A stretch of DNA of 64,000 bases from Deltaproteobacteria bacterium (GTDB lineage Bacteria; Desulfobacterota; DSM-4660; Desulfatiglandales; HGW-15), in assembly GCA_016931115.1 (NCBI GenBank), contig JAFGFM010000010.1:1-64000 (forward strand), written 5' to 3'. The notes below the pieces were generated by a model. The model was not told the origin of the DNA and did no database searches. It saw nothing but the letters and a program-made list of their open reading frames with translations. A program made the translations under genes and the position numbers. The number at the start of each line of letters is the position of its first letter. Within the stretch, counting starts at the first letter, position 1. This document shows positions 44,544-53,719 of the stretch, piece after piece.

Positions 44544-45554
44544 TCAATCCCATACACCCGGGATATATGACTTGCACCTTGGGCAGTGGCCATTTTTCAT
44601 GTTATTGAAGTTTACTGTAAAACCGTACCGGTCTATCAGCAGATTACCACAATTGTGGCAGCATGTCTTTTCACCTTCATCCCCCGGCATATTACCTGTA
44701 TAAACATACCTGAGCCCGGCGCTGTAACCTATCTGTTTTGCCCTTACAAGGGTGTCATAGGGCGTGGGCGGTATGTTATTCATCCTGTAAGAAGGATGGA
44801 ATTTGCTTATATGCCATGGGATATCAGCATTCTGGGCCTTGATAAACTCAGCAAGTTTTGTAAGCTCTTCCTCTGAATCATTTAATCCGGGTATCAGTAA
44901 TGTTGTTATCTCTATCCATATCCCCATTTTTGCCATTCTTTTTATGGTGTTAAGTACCGGTTCAAGCCTTGCGCCGCATTGCTTCCTGTAGAAATCATCA
45001 CTAAATGCCTTAAGGTCAATGTTTGCACCATTAAGGTATCCTGAGAGCTCATCAAGACATTTTTCAGTCATATATCCATTTGTAATAAATACATTTTTCA
45101 GACCCTTTGAAGTGGCGATAACCGCGGTTTCTTTTGCAAGTTCAAAGAAAATTGTAGGTTCCGTATATGTATATGCAATCGTCTCTGCATTTATCTTCAG
45201 TGCCTCATTGACTATATCTTCTGGTGAGATCCTTTCACCTGATAATACCTTGCTGTTAACCGGCATCTGTGAGATATCGCTGTTCTGGCAGAAGCTGCAT
45301 CTCAGGTTGCATCCCGGGGTTGCTATGGAGTAGGAACCACTCCCGGGAAGAAAATGGAATAACGGCTTTTTTTCAATAGGATCAAGATGCCGTGTAATAA
45401 CCCTGTCATAAACCAGTGTATAGAGAACCCCGCCTTTATTTTCCCTGACCCCGCATATACCTTTCGAATTATCAGGGATATGGCAATTATGATTACATAA
45501 ATTACATATGACTTTATTATCTGAAATCTTTTCATAAAGTAGCGCCTCTTTCAT
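44544..45554 (-). CDS. amrS: AmmeMemoRadiSam system radical SAM enzyme
   Basis: 336 aa, PflA/AmrS-like radical SAM protein. A cysteine-rich N-terminus (CNLCNHNCHI, GICGVREN) is followed by the radical SAM cluster CNLRCSFC (three cysteines) and YTYTEPTIFFE, plus a C-terminal zinc-ribbon (CCHNCGNLL, CPRC) typical of this family. Its partner MEMO protein lies at 21 kb; the AMMECR1 component was not seen. Convergent with truA. Reaction unresolved. Confidence 0.93.
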   Translation of the reverse strand: MKEALLYEKISDNKVICNLCNHNCHIPDNSKGICGVRENKGGVLYTLVYDRVITRHLDPIEKKPLFHFLPGSGSYSIATPGCNLRCSFCQNSDISQMPVNSKVLSGERISPEDIVNEALKINAETIAYTYTEPTIFFELAKETAVIATSKGLKNVFITNGYMTEKCLDELSGYLNGANIDLKAFSDDFYRKQCGARLEPVLNTIKRMAKMGIWIEITTLLIPGLNDSEEELTKLAEFIKAQNADIPWHISKFHPSYRMNNIPPTPYDTLVRAKQIGYSAGLRYVYTGNMPGDEGEKTCCHNCGNLLIDRYGFTVNFNNMKNGHCPRCKSYIPGVWD

Positions 45555-45574
45555 TATTTTAGTACCTCCATCTT

Positions 45575-46339
45575 TTATTTACTGTGACTGATATGTACCC
45601 CTTCTATTACAGGCCTTTCTGCCCCTTTGATCTTTTCCTTTAAAAAAAGGTTATCGGTTTTATATCGATAGTTTAATGTTACATAGATACCGATCAGATA
45701 ACCAAATGGCAGATAACTGATACCGGATATCAGGGGTTTAACGGTTTTCCTGAAAGAGCCCGCAAACAGAGGCAGGCTTTTCCATCGTATCTGGACCGGG
45801 CCATAAACCCTGCTCAGCGCTCTTTTTATCTCCCATATACTGTAGGTCTTTATCCCTGAAAACAGGCCTTTTCTGAAGATACCTCTTATCTTCTCCCAGC
45901 GAATATAACAGGAGATGCTGTTGAAAAAGAGAATAAATACACCCCTTTTGGCAACTCTGCCCGCCTCCTCCAGTACCGGAAGCGGATCATCCAGAAACTC
46001 AAGGGTGTTTATAAGAAAGGCAAGATCAAATTCATTATCTTCATATGGAAGATCCTCTGCATAGGCCTTTTTCAGTTCACACCTGTCACCAAGCCGATTT
46101 TTTGCAAGGTTAAGCATATAGGGTGATGCATCTACGCCTGTGAGGTCCATGCCGTGTCTGCCTGCAACATAAAGATGGTTCCCTGATCCACAGCCAATAT
46201 CAATAACCCTTTCATGCTTGAAGGGTCTGAGGGTTTCAGATATCATATGCTCAAGAAAAAAATCCATGTGAAGACCTTTAGGTGAGCTGCACCATTCTTC
46301 ATAGGCCTTTGCGAGTTGGATATCAAAAATAATTCCCAT
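45575..46339 (-). CDS. SAM-dependent methyltransferase (class I)
   Basis: 254 aa. The Rossmann methyltransferase motifs are clear: VIDIGCGSGNHLYVA (SAM binding, about 42-56), LTGVDASPYML, EDLPYEDNEFDLAF and a short hydrophobic strand FLINTLEFLDDPL. The C-terminal half, with an IRWEKIRGIFRKG segment and an aromatic/hydrophobic stretch, is not specific to a known subfamily. Substrate unknown. It lies 20 bases upstream of the amrS gene start on the minus strand, so the two are likely co-transcribed. Confidence 0.88.
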   Translation of the reverse strand: MGIIFDIQLAKAYEEWCSSPKGLHMDFFLEHMISETLRPFKHERVIDIGCGSGNHLYVAGRHGMDLTGVDASPYMLNLAKNRLGDRCELKKAYAEDLPYEDNEFDLAFLINTLEFLDDPLPVLEEAGRVAKRGVFILFFNSISCYIRWEKIRGIFRKGLFSGIKTYSIWEIKRALSRVYGPVQIRWKSLPLFAGSFRKTVKPLISGISYLPFGYLIGIYVTLNYRYKTDNLFLKEKIKGAERPVIEGVHISHSK

Positions 46340-46465
46340 ATGTGAAACCTGAAGATGTCAAAACATGTTTATCTGTTTACCGGCTGGGTAAAGGGTCAAT
46401 CCAATTAAACAGATGAAGATTAACCAAAATATGCAGGCAAGTCAAATATTGTTATGCAGATAACC

Positions 46466-48157
46466 CTAGCCATTAATCATCCTTATCCTTTCAAAGGCAG
46501 GCTTAAACTCTTTCCACATTTGAAGGCCTATCCTGTTCTGGGTATCCTTAATCTCATCAAGTGTCTCTTTTTCAGTAAGGGGGTTAATAAGAACGGCACG
46601 CAGTACCACTATATTCTGGGGACGATAGATTGTTGATTCAAGGGTTGTTCTTGAAACAAATGTAGTATCGTCTTTTCTTAAGGCCCTGTGAAGCTTTATA
46701 TTCAGGCTATTGATCAGCCGGTTGGTTTTTTGTATCCTGGTTTCTGTCTTTTTTTCTTTTTTTCCGCTTTGTGTCCTGCTTTTTTTCCAGATCACTATCT
46801 GGTTTTGTACCTGTTCAGGTATGAAACGGTAATTCAGTATGAAAAGATCAGGGTTGTTCAGGGTTTCAAAATTGCCGCACGAGTCAAGTATCTCTTTAAA
46901 ATAATCTGTTGAATTCCTCGCATGCCTGAAAAGCAGGCCGTATCCCTTGCTGCCTATAATCTTAAGCGAGGCCCAGGGTTTCAGGCATGCAAAAGGCCGT
47001 GATCCTTCAAGCGTAAATCTGCCTGTATCAACAGAGTTTTTTCTTATTATATATCTTGAGGAGTGCTTGATATAACCCAGGTCCTTTTCGCTTTTAAAAA
47101 TGGCAAGCCCCATACTTGCAGGACAATATAGGAGTTTATGAGAGTCAAAGGCCACAGAGTCGGCTTTTTCTATACCTTTAAAAACCGGCCTGTATTCATC
47201 TGCGAGCAGGGCGGGCCCTCCCCAGCTTGCATCAACATGGAAATGGGTGGATGATTCCTGTGATATCTCTGCCAGGGCTTCCAGGTCATCGATGTTTCCG
47301 GTTTCAGTGGTGCCGGCAATGCCTATTATAGATATGATTTTTGTACGGTCCTTACCCTTGCTTTTATTGAATTTCTTTACCCTGAGCAGCAGCTTTTTAA
47401 TGTCTATGCGGTTATTCATATCAACAGGGATGTTTATTACATTTGATTCACCTATCCCAAGGATATTGGCCGCCTTTGTTATAGAATAATGTCCCCTCGT
47501 TGATACGAGGATTACCCCCCTGGAATAACCATAATGCCTGAGTGCACTCACTGCACCCGCTACCCTGAAACCGGGGAAATCACCATCTGGAGGAAATGCC
47601 TTTTCTCTTGCAACCATAAGGGCTGTTACATTTGAAAGGGTGCCATCAGATGTTACATTGCCCAGGGATACCTTTGGGTTATGAATGTTTTTTTCATAAA
47701 AATTCGGTTTTTTATTAAAGATAAGGTTATGCACCCACGCCACAAGTTCCCTTTCCACAAAGCTTGAGGCCCTTGCTGTTTCAATCTTTACCTGGTTCTG
47801 GTTCAAAGCTGCAATGATCATCTCAAGCAGTATCATGAAATATGGGACGGCGCTTGTCATATGCCCGATATAATATGGATTGCCCACCTTTACAGAGTGG
47901 TCTATTACCTTTAATTTTATCTCGGAGAGGACATCTTTTATCAGTAGCGGGCTGTCAGGGATAGAGGTCTCACTAAAAATATTACTGAGGTCAGGTAGCG
48001 TTGCACTGCTGTGTATGCCACCTTTTTCCTGGAAAAAATCATGTATGAGTTCGAGCAGTTCATGGCCGAATTCAACGAACTTGTCAGGAGATTCCGGCAT
48101 GATGAAAAGCTTTTTAAGGTAATCAATGTTTGTTTTTATTTTTCTAATCTGATCCAT
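46466..48157 (-). CDS. Group II PLP-dependent decarboxylase, PanP-like
   Basis: 563 aa, fold-type I decarboxylase. HFHVDASWGGPALL (about 305-318) supplies the PLP Asp, and the Schiff-base Lys is K341 in FDSHKLLYCPAS. GNVTSDGTLSNVTAL (about 166-180) is the phosphate-binding stretch. The block RFTLEGSRPF plus length resemble the PLP-dependent aspartate 1-decarboxylase group (PanP), which makes beta-alanine for pantothenate when PanD is absent; glutamate or an aromatic amino acid are alternative substrates. Single gene. Confidence 0.75.
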   Translation of the reverse strand: MDQIRKIKTNIDYLKKLFIMPESPDKFVEFGHELLELIHDFFQEKGGIHSSATLPDLSNIFSETSIPDSPLLIKDVLSEIKLKVIDHSVKVGNPYYIGHMTSAVPYFMILLEMIIAALNQNQVKIETARASSFVERELVAWVHNLIFNKKPNFYEKNIHNPKVSLGNVTSDGTLSNVTALMVAREKAFPPDGDFPGFRVAGAVSALRHYGYSRGVILVSTRGHYSITKAANILGIGESNVINIPVDMNNRIDIKKLLLRVKKFNKSKGKDRTKIISIIGIAGTTETGNIDDLEALAEISQESSTHFHVDASWGGPALLADEYRPVFKGIEKADSVAFDSHKLLYCPASMGLAIFKSEKDLGYIKHSSRYIIRKNSVDTGRFTLEGSRPFACLKPWASLKIIGSKGYGLLFRHARNSTDYFKEILDSCGNFETLNNPDLFILNYRFIPEQVQNQIVIWKKSRTQSGKKEKKTETRIQKTNRLINSLNIKLHRALRKDDTTFVSRTTLESTIYRPQNIVVLRAVLINPLTEKETLDEIKDTQNRIGLQMWKEFKPAFERIRMING

Positions 48158-48226
48158 CTCTTTCTATATCCGTTATACTGCACTTGCCTTATTAGAAAAT
48201 GACACCTTTCATATGCCTGAAAGATA

Positions 48227-49828
48227 CTATTTCTGCAGTTCTTTTATATCCTCAAGTAGATAGGCCAGACGGTCAAGGGTCTCTTCACTAAGGTCATCTT
48301 CATTTTTCTTAAGGTGCTTTTTAAGGCTGTTTAATTCATTTTCAATATCAATAATACTGTTATGTGCCGGTTTAAAATAATCCTTGCGTGCCTCAGGAAC
48401 GGTGATCTTTTCACTTATCATTTCCCTTGGCTTGAGGATCAGTCTCTCCCTGTAAGAAGGGATATGGACCTCAAAACCAAAGTTGCTTCTCATCTTATCT
48501 GCAAATATCTCACTTGAACTCTGCTCCCCATGAATAACAAAAACCCTTGGTTTTGATTCCCTGAAATTACCTACCCAGTCAAGAAGATCATTCTGATCTG
48601 CATGGGCGGAAAAACCGCCTATGGTAAATACCTTTGCATTAACGTCGACACTCTCTCCGAATATCTTGACTGATCTGGCCCCGTCGACTATTTTCCTCCC
48701 GGTTGTTCCTTCAGCCTGATAACCTACTATAACAATGCTCGCCCCCTTTCTCCAGAGATTATGCTTGAGGTGGTGTTTGATCCTGCCCGCTGTACACATC
48801 CCGTTTCCGGCTATAACTATTGCAGATCCCGGAGAATTATTTATCGCCATTGATTCTTTTGTTGCGGAGGTAAAACGTAGATTCTGCATGTCAAAGGGAT
48901 CAAACCCCTCCTTGACTATGGCCATTGCCTCATCATCATAGTATTTCCTGTTCTTTCGGAATATCTGTGTAGCTTTAATGGCAAGGGGGCTGTCAAGATA
49001 TATGGGTATATGCGGAAGTTCGCCATTCCGTTGGAACTCGCCAAGGATATAAATTATTTCCTGTGTTCTTTCTACTGCGAAGGCAGGTATTATTACCTTT
49101 TCATTATTGGTCACCGCATGTTTGATTGCTACCAGAAGTTCTGCTTTGCTATCGTTAAAAGAGCGGTGCAACCTGTTTCCATAGGTGGATTCTATAAATA
49201 GATAATCAGCAGCAAAGATTTCAAAGGGGTCTTTTACTATCAACTGGTTTTGTTTTCCAATATCCCCGGAGAAGACGATCTTAATCTCCCCGCCATTTGT
49301 TTCCAGCCATAGTTCAAGTATGGAAGAGCCTAAAATATGTCCGGCATTTCTCAGCCTGGCCTTGATCCCCGGTTCCACCTGGATAATGTTATCCCTTTCA
49401 ACAGGAGAAAAAAGTCGTATGGCATCTTCTGCATCTTTTGTAATATACAGGGGCTCGATTCCAGACCTTGATTGTCTTTTATTTTTTTTGGTCTGCCATT
49501 CTGCATCCATTTCCTGGATATGGGCTGAATCCAGGAGCATTATTTCACATAATTCTGCTGTGGGTGGAGATGTAATTATCCTTCCTGAAAAGCCATCTTT
49601 TACAAGTTTGGGTATTCTACCGCTGTGATCTATATGCGCATGTGTCAGAAAGAGGGTGCTGATATCTTTTGGGTTAAAACCCCAGTCAGCCCAGTTACGG
49701 AGCTCCATCTTTTTATTGCCCTGAAATAGACCGCAGTCGACAAGTATTTTTTTACCCTCTGCGCTTTCCACCAGAAAACTGGAACCTGTTACTCCACCGG
49801 CACCGCCCATACAAGAAATCCTGATCAT
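48227..49828 (-). CDS. Metallo-beta-lactamase/beta-CASP ribonuclease-like protein
   Basis: 533 aa with CPSF73/YSH1-like organisation. The metal motif THAHIDHSGRIP (about 59-70) plus later His/Asp residues (RNAGHILGSS, FSGDIG), the beta-CASP domain (about 200-380, with PAFAVERTQEI and GNGMCTAGRI) and the Zn-dependent hydrolase C-terminal block (FSAHADQNDLLDW, VHGE) are visible. A C-terminal helical tail of about 60 residues follows. Role: RNA cleavage/maturation by family knowledge; substrate unknown. Monocistronic. Confidence 0.92.
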   Translation of the reverse strand: MIRISCMGGAGGVTGSSFLVESAEGKKILVDCGLFQGNKKMELRNWADWGFNPKDISTLFLTHAHIDHSGRIPKLVKDGFSGRIITSPPTAELCEIMLLDSAHIQEMDAEWQTKKNKRQSRSGIEPLYITKDAEDAIRLFSPVERDNIIQVEPGIKARLRNAGHILGSSILELWLETNGGEIKIVFSGDIGKQNQLIVKDPFEIFAADYLFIESTYGNRLHRSFNDSKAELLVAIKHAVTNNEKVIIPAFAVERTQEIIYILGEFQRNGELPHIPIYLDSPLAIKATQIFRKNRKYYDDEAMAIVKEGFDPFDMQNLRFTSATKESMAINNSPGSAIVIAGNGMCTAGRIKHHLKHNLWRKGASIVIVGYQAEGTTGRKIVDGARSVKIFGESVDVNAKVFTIGGFSAHADQNDLLDWVGNFRESKPRVFVIHGEQSSSEIFADKMRSNFGFEVHIPSYRERLILKPREMISEKITVPEARKDYFKPAHNSIIDIENELNSLKKHLKKNEDDLSEETLDRLAYLLEDIKELQK

Positions 49829-49897
49829 TATTCTTTCCTTTCTTTAATGTGTTAATCTGATTTTATACCAGTATTGAGACCGATTTTTTAACCCGGT

Positions 49898-50965
49898 TCA
49901 TGAGATGACCGGGTAACGGAATTCAATCCCCTGGTAATTCCTCAAAATTATCTGGTCTCCCTTTATTGCCTTTACATATTCGGGTAATACAGGTATTTTC
50001 CCGCCTCCATAGGGGAGATCAATCACAAACCTCGGCACCCCTATACCTGAGATATTTCCTTGAAGCCCGGCCATTATCTCTATACCTTTAGTAAGAGGGG
50101 TCCAGAAATGGGATGTCCCCTTAACCAGATCCGCCTGAAACAGATAATACGGCTTTACACGAATTGCAAGAAGTCTTCTCATCAGCTCTGAAATAGTTAC
50201 AATATCATCATTGATCCCCTTGAGAAGCACAGTCTGACAACCCAGTGGTATCCCTGCGTCTGCAATCATCTTGCAGGCCATGGATGATTCAGGAGTAATC
50301 TCCGCAGGGTGATTGAAATGGGTATTAATATAAAGGGGGTGATGTTTTTTAAAAATATTAAGCAGTTCCGGGGTTATCCTCTGCGGAAGGGTACATGGCA
50401 CCCTTGAACCAATCCGGATGATCTCCACATGGTCAATGGCCTTTACCTTTGACAGGATACTGTCAAGCCTTTCATCTGAAAGCAGCAGAGGATCACCCCC
50501 TGATAAAAGCACATCCCTTATGGTTTTTGTTTTTTCTATGTATCTTAATCCTTCCTTTATTGATTCTTCTGTTACCATAGAGGGGTGGCCGACCTTTCTT
50601 TTTCTGTTGCAGAACCTGCAATACATTGCACATCTCCCTGATATCAGAAAAAGCACCCTGTCAGGATATTTATGTGTCAGTCCAGGCACAGGGGAGAGAT
50701 TTTCCTCATCAAGGGGGTCTATATAGCCTTTATGAGATTCGATCTCTCTTATGTCCGGTATGGCCTGTTTCATTAAACGGTTATCTGATCTGATCAGATT
50801 AAAATAGTAGGGGTTGATAAGCATCGGGTATATTTTTACTACCTGATCAATATCAGGGCTGTTAAACCCTTCCATATTCGGCAATTCGTCAGATCTTTTT
50901 ATGCTTTTGGCAAGTAAATCTTCCCACAACACTGCTGGATCTTTTCTTTTAAAAATAATCTCCAA
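49898..50965 (-). CDS. KamA-family radical SAM protein (lysine 2,3-aminomutase-like)
   Basis: 355 aa. Radical SAM cluster CAMYCRFCNRKR (about residue 112-123) with LLSGGDPLLLSD (SAM GGE-like motif), RIGSRVPCTLPQRI and the substrate/PLP-binding YINTHFNHPAE are clear. At 355 aa it is shorter than the clostridial lysine 2,3-aminomutase (about 415 aa) and near EpmB size, which beta-lysylates EF-P; the KamA/EpmB split cannot be settled without a search. No epmA or efp is in the window. It follows radA on the minus strand by 23 bases, so likely co-transcribed. Confidence 0.85.
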   Translation of the reverse strand: MEIIFKRKDPAVLWEDLLAKSIKRSDELPNMEGFNSPDIDQVVKIYPMLINPYYFNLIRSDNRLMKQAIPDIREIESHKGYIDPLDEENLSPVPGLTHKYPDRVLFLISGRCAMYCRFCNRKRKVGHPSMVTEESIKEGLRYIEKTKTIRDVLLSGGDPLLLSDERLDSILSKVKAIDHVEIIRIGSRVPCTLPQRITPELLNIFKKHHPLYINTHFNHPAEITPESSMACKMIADAGIPLGCQTVLLKGINDDIVTISELMRRLLAIRVKPYYLFQADLVKGTSHFWTPLTKGIEIMAGLQGNISGIGVPRFVIDLPYGGGKIPVLPEYVKAIKGDQIILRNYQGIEFRYPVIS

Positions 50966-50988
50966 TCTTTTACCTGAAATGCCTCTAG

Positions 50989-52347
50989 CTAAAACAGTAT
51001 ATCCATTAAATCCAGTACAGAATTTATGCTGTACATTTTAATGTTATGGGGGGCTCTGCAACCCTCGAAATTACTCTTTGACAGGATACATTTTTTAAAT
51101 CCCATTTTTTCAGCCTCTTTTATCCTGGTTTCTGGCTGGATAACCCCTCTTACCTCACCGGCAAGACCTACTTCACCGAATACAATCATCTCCGGGTCAA
51201 CTGGCCTGTTCAGGAAACTGGAGATCATAGCTGCTACAATACCCAGGTCAGCAGCTGGTTCATCTACCTTAAGGCCGCCAGCCACATTTACAAATATATC
51301 CTGATCCCCCATTTCAATACCCATTCTTTTTGCAATGACAGCAACCAATAGTGAGATACGATTGTGATCTACACCGATCGCTGTTCTTCTTGGCATCCCG
51401 AAAGGGCTGGGGCAAACCAGAGCCTGTATCTCCAGCAGCAGAGGGCGGGTGCCTTCAAGGCATGGGATTACAATTGATCCTGAGGCGTTTTCAGGCCGTT
51501 CTTCAAGGAATATTCTTGAAGGGTTTCCAACCTGGGCTAGACCTGTCTCATTCATCTCAAATACACCAATTTCATTGGTTGAGCCGTAACGGTTTTTTAT
51601 GGCCCTTATTATCCTGAATGTATGGCTTGCGTCTCCCTCAAAATAGAGCACTGTATCTACAAGATGTTCCAGTATTTTGGGGCCTGCTATTGAGCCCTCC
51701 TTTGTAATATGCCCGATCAGTATGGTAGGGATGCCCTTTTCCTTTGCCCATCTGAGTATCTTGCCAGATACCTCGCGAATCTGCCCCACACTCCCCGGTG
51801 CAGATGGCAGTGTATCTGTGTATGTTGTCTGTATGGAGTCCACAACAAGCAGGTCTGTTTTAATATCCCTGATCCTTTCAAAAAGTTCCTCTATTCGTGT
51901 GCCTGTAACTATAAAAATATTTTCTGAATTTATTGAAAGCCTCTGTGCCCTGAGTTTTATCTGCTGTGCAGATTCCTCCCCTGATAAATATATGGTATTC
52001 AGGTTTTGAAGGGAGAGTTTACCCGCCACCTGCAGAATTAGTGTTGACTTCCCTATGCCCGGTTCTCCTCCTAAAAGTAAAAGAGAACCGGGGACAATGC
52101 CGCCGCCTATTGCCCTGTCAAATTCATCCAGGCCGGTTTTAATCTTGCTGTCAGGGTTAAACTCAATACTGCTTATCTCCTGAGGTGCGCTCATGGTAAG
52201 TTGTAACAGGCCGGTTTTCCCGGGATCATGAAACAACTCCTCAACAATGCTATCCCACTGGTTACAGTCCGGGCATTTTCCAAGCCATTTTGGTGTCTGG
52301 TACCCGCAGTTCTGGCATATATATATAATTTTGGGGTTTTTTGCCAT
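50989..52347 (-). CDS. radA: DNA repair protein RadA (Sms)
   Basis: RecA-like ATPase that helps branch migration in homologous recombination, 452 aa. An N-terminal zinc finger YICQNCGYQTPKWLGKCPDC, Walker A GGEPGIGKSTL (about 92-102), Walker B LLVVDSIQT, the RadA KNRYG motif (usually KNRFG) and a Lon-protease-like C-terminal domain (about 350-450) are all present. It follows a lipoprotein gene and precedes KamA, in one operon. Confidence 0.96.
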   Translation of the reverse strand: MAKNPKIIYICQNCGYQTPKWLGKCPDCNQWDSIVEELFHDPGKTGLLQLTMSAPQEISSIEFNPDSKIKTGLDEFDRAIGGGIVPGSLLLLGGEPGIGKSTLILQVAGKLSLQNLNTIYLSGEESAQQIKLRAQRLSINSENIFIVTGTRIEELFERIRDIKTDLLVVDSIQTTYTDTLPSAPGSVGQIREVSGKILRWAKEKGIPTILIGHITKEGSIAGPKILEHLVDTVLYFEGDASHTFRIIRAIKNRYGSTNEIGVFEMNETGLAQVGNPSRIFLEERPENASGSIVIPCLEGTRPLLLEIQALVCPSPFGMPRRTAIGVDHNRISLLVAVIAKRMGIEMGDQDIFVNVAGGLKVDEPAADLGIVAAMISSFLNRPVDPEMIVFGEVGLAGEVRGVIQPETRIKEAEKMGFKKCILSKSNFEGCRAPHNIKMYSINSVLDLMDILF

Positions 52348-52368
52348 GAGTATGCCTGAAATATCCTG

Positions 52369-52893
52369 CTATTTAAACTTTATTTCCGCCCCCTGGGTTT
52401 TTGAGAGCTCTACCAATTCGGTTCGCCATTTTTCTATTCCTGTGCGACCCTCTTCAAGTTTTCTATTACCCTGCTCTATTATTCTCTGATCCCTGTTTTC
52501 AAGCCCTAACATAATTGTCTGAAATCCTTCCATGGTAGATTCTGCTGCTTTAATATAGAAAGAATGTACCTGTTTAACCTCAAGTGTTTCGGGCCTTATC
52601 TCTCTGAGGCCGGTTAAAAACCTCTTATAGGTAGGGATAATATAATCTTTCAGGGCATCAAGAAGCTTTTGGTCGGTAGTTGAATTTTCACCTGTAACTG
52701 ATCCATAAGTCTCAAGTGATTTTTGTTCAAGCTCGGCAATGGCAATCAGCCCCTGATTTACATAGTTTACAATATCGCTGGCAGCAGGACCGGAAACCAG
52801 TTTGCCACCGGTATTATTTTGTCCTGATGCACAACTAAAGAATGTGATCATAAAAATAACAAAGGTGAGAAATATACATGTTAAGTATTTCAT
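52369..52893 (-). CDS. Putative lipoprotein, helical
   Basis: 174 aa. A signal peptide with hydrophobic core (about 5-19) ends in FFSC-A, a lipobox-like site with Cys21. The mature part is largely helical with a regular Leu/Ile pattern (YNQGLIAIAELEQKSLE-like segments), no known family. First gene of a short operon with radA and KamA, 21 bases before radA; the functional link is not obvious. Cell envelope location is inferred. Confidence 0.65.
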   Translation of the reverse strand: MKYLTCIFLTFVIFMITFFSCASGQNNTGGKLVSGPAASDIVNYVNQGLIAIAELEQKSLETYGSVTGENSTTDQKLLDALKDYIIPTYKRFLTGLREIRPETLEVKQVHSFYIKAAESTMEGFQTIMLGLENRDQRIIEQGNRKLEEGRTGIEKWRTELVELSKTQGAEIKFK

Positions 52894-53101
52894 ATTTTAT
52901 CCTCATTTGAATTGAATTAATATTTTTCATTTGCTGTAAAGGTAATATTAATATTATGGAAATATCAAGTTAAATATCAGGGCATTGGTCTAACTTTTTT
53001 GTTGATTTTGTCTGTATTATGCTTTATAAGATACAACTATCTTCTTATTAGTGATTTCATTTACAATAAATAAGGGAAAAAAAGACAGTTTTAAAAAAAG
53101 C

Positions 53102-53130
53102 TTGACTCTGTTTTATTATTGTTATTTAAT
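53102..53130 (+). promoter_or_regulatory. Promoter of the small secreted-protein gene
   Basis: TTGACT (53102-53107), 17-bp spacer, TTTAAT (53125-53130), 50 bases before the ATG. Confidence 0.55.
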
Positions 53131-53180
53131 CCTGTCTTCATGAATGGGAGGGGCTAAACATTAACCTAGGAGGGTTTAAG

Positions 53181-53438
53181 ATGAAAAGAAGTTTTTCATG
53201 GAAGATTGTTGTTAGTATTTTGTCATTGGCGTTAATTCTGGTACCGGTAACTTCATCTGTTTCCTTTGCCCAGGCTGAATCAGGCGCTGCAGCAGCTGGC
53301 TCAGCTGGCGCAGGCGGGGCAGCTGGACTCAGCACAGCCGCTATTGTTGGTATCTCTGCAGCAGTAGTTGCAGTTGGTGTTGCAGTAGCAGCAGCTATCG
53401 ACGATGATGACACCGCTGCGGCTCACCACCACCCATAA
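53181..53438 (+). CDS. Small secreted Ala/Gly-rich protein
   Basis: 85 aa. Signal peptide with cleavage near SVSFAQA (about residue 32), then a low-complexity Ala/Gly segment, a hydrophobic helix (about 50-69), an Asp-rich patch (IDDDDT) and a HHHP end. AGGAGG at 53168-53173 supports the ATG. Short proteins with this make-up are often found next to polysaccharide export genes in this kind of genome. The SLBB exporter gene follows after a terminator. Function unknown. Confidence 0.7.
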   Translation: MKRSFSWKIVVSILSLALILVPVTSSVSFAQAESGAAAAGSAGAGGAAGLSTAAIVGISAAVVAVGVAVAAAIDDDDTAAAHHHP

Positions 53439-53460
53439 TTATTCACAACAAATGTTTTTT

Positions 53461-53495
53461 AGGGGACCTGCATTCCAGGCCCCCTGAATTTTTTT
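53461..53495 (+). terminator. Terminator after the small secreted-protein gene
   Basis: AGGGGACCTG / CAGGCCCCCT stem (one mismatch) with a 5-base loop, followed by GAATTTTTTTA. It separates the small gene from the SLBB exporter, although partial read-through is possible. Confidence 0.75.
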
Positions 53496-53719
53496 ATCCT
53501 TTTCTAATAACAATGAATTTGTTTTATGGATTAGTGTTATCTTCTCACTTTTAGAATCCTTTGTTTCTCTTTAATTATCAATATTTGTTAATGCCTTTGT
53601 GTTTAGTTCTTGATAAAAGGATAGTTGTAATATATAAACCCGATGATGCTTTGTAAATAACATCTGGCCGGTTTTTTCAATATATTAATATTACTCAAAA
53701 ATGTATGAAAGGTGTTTTA

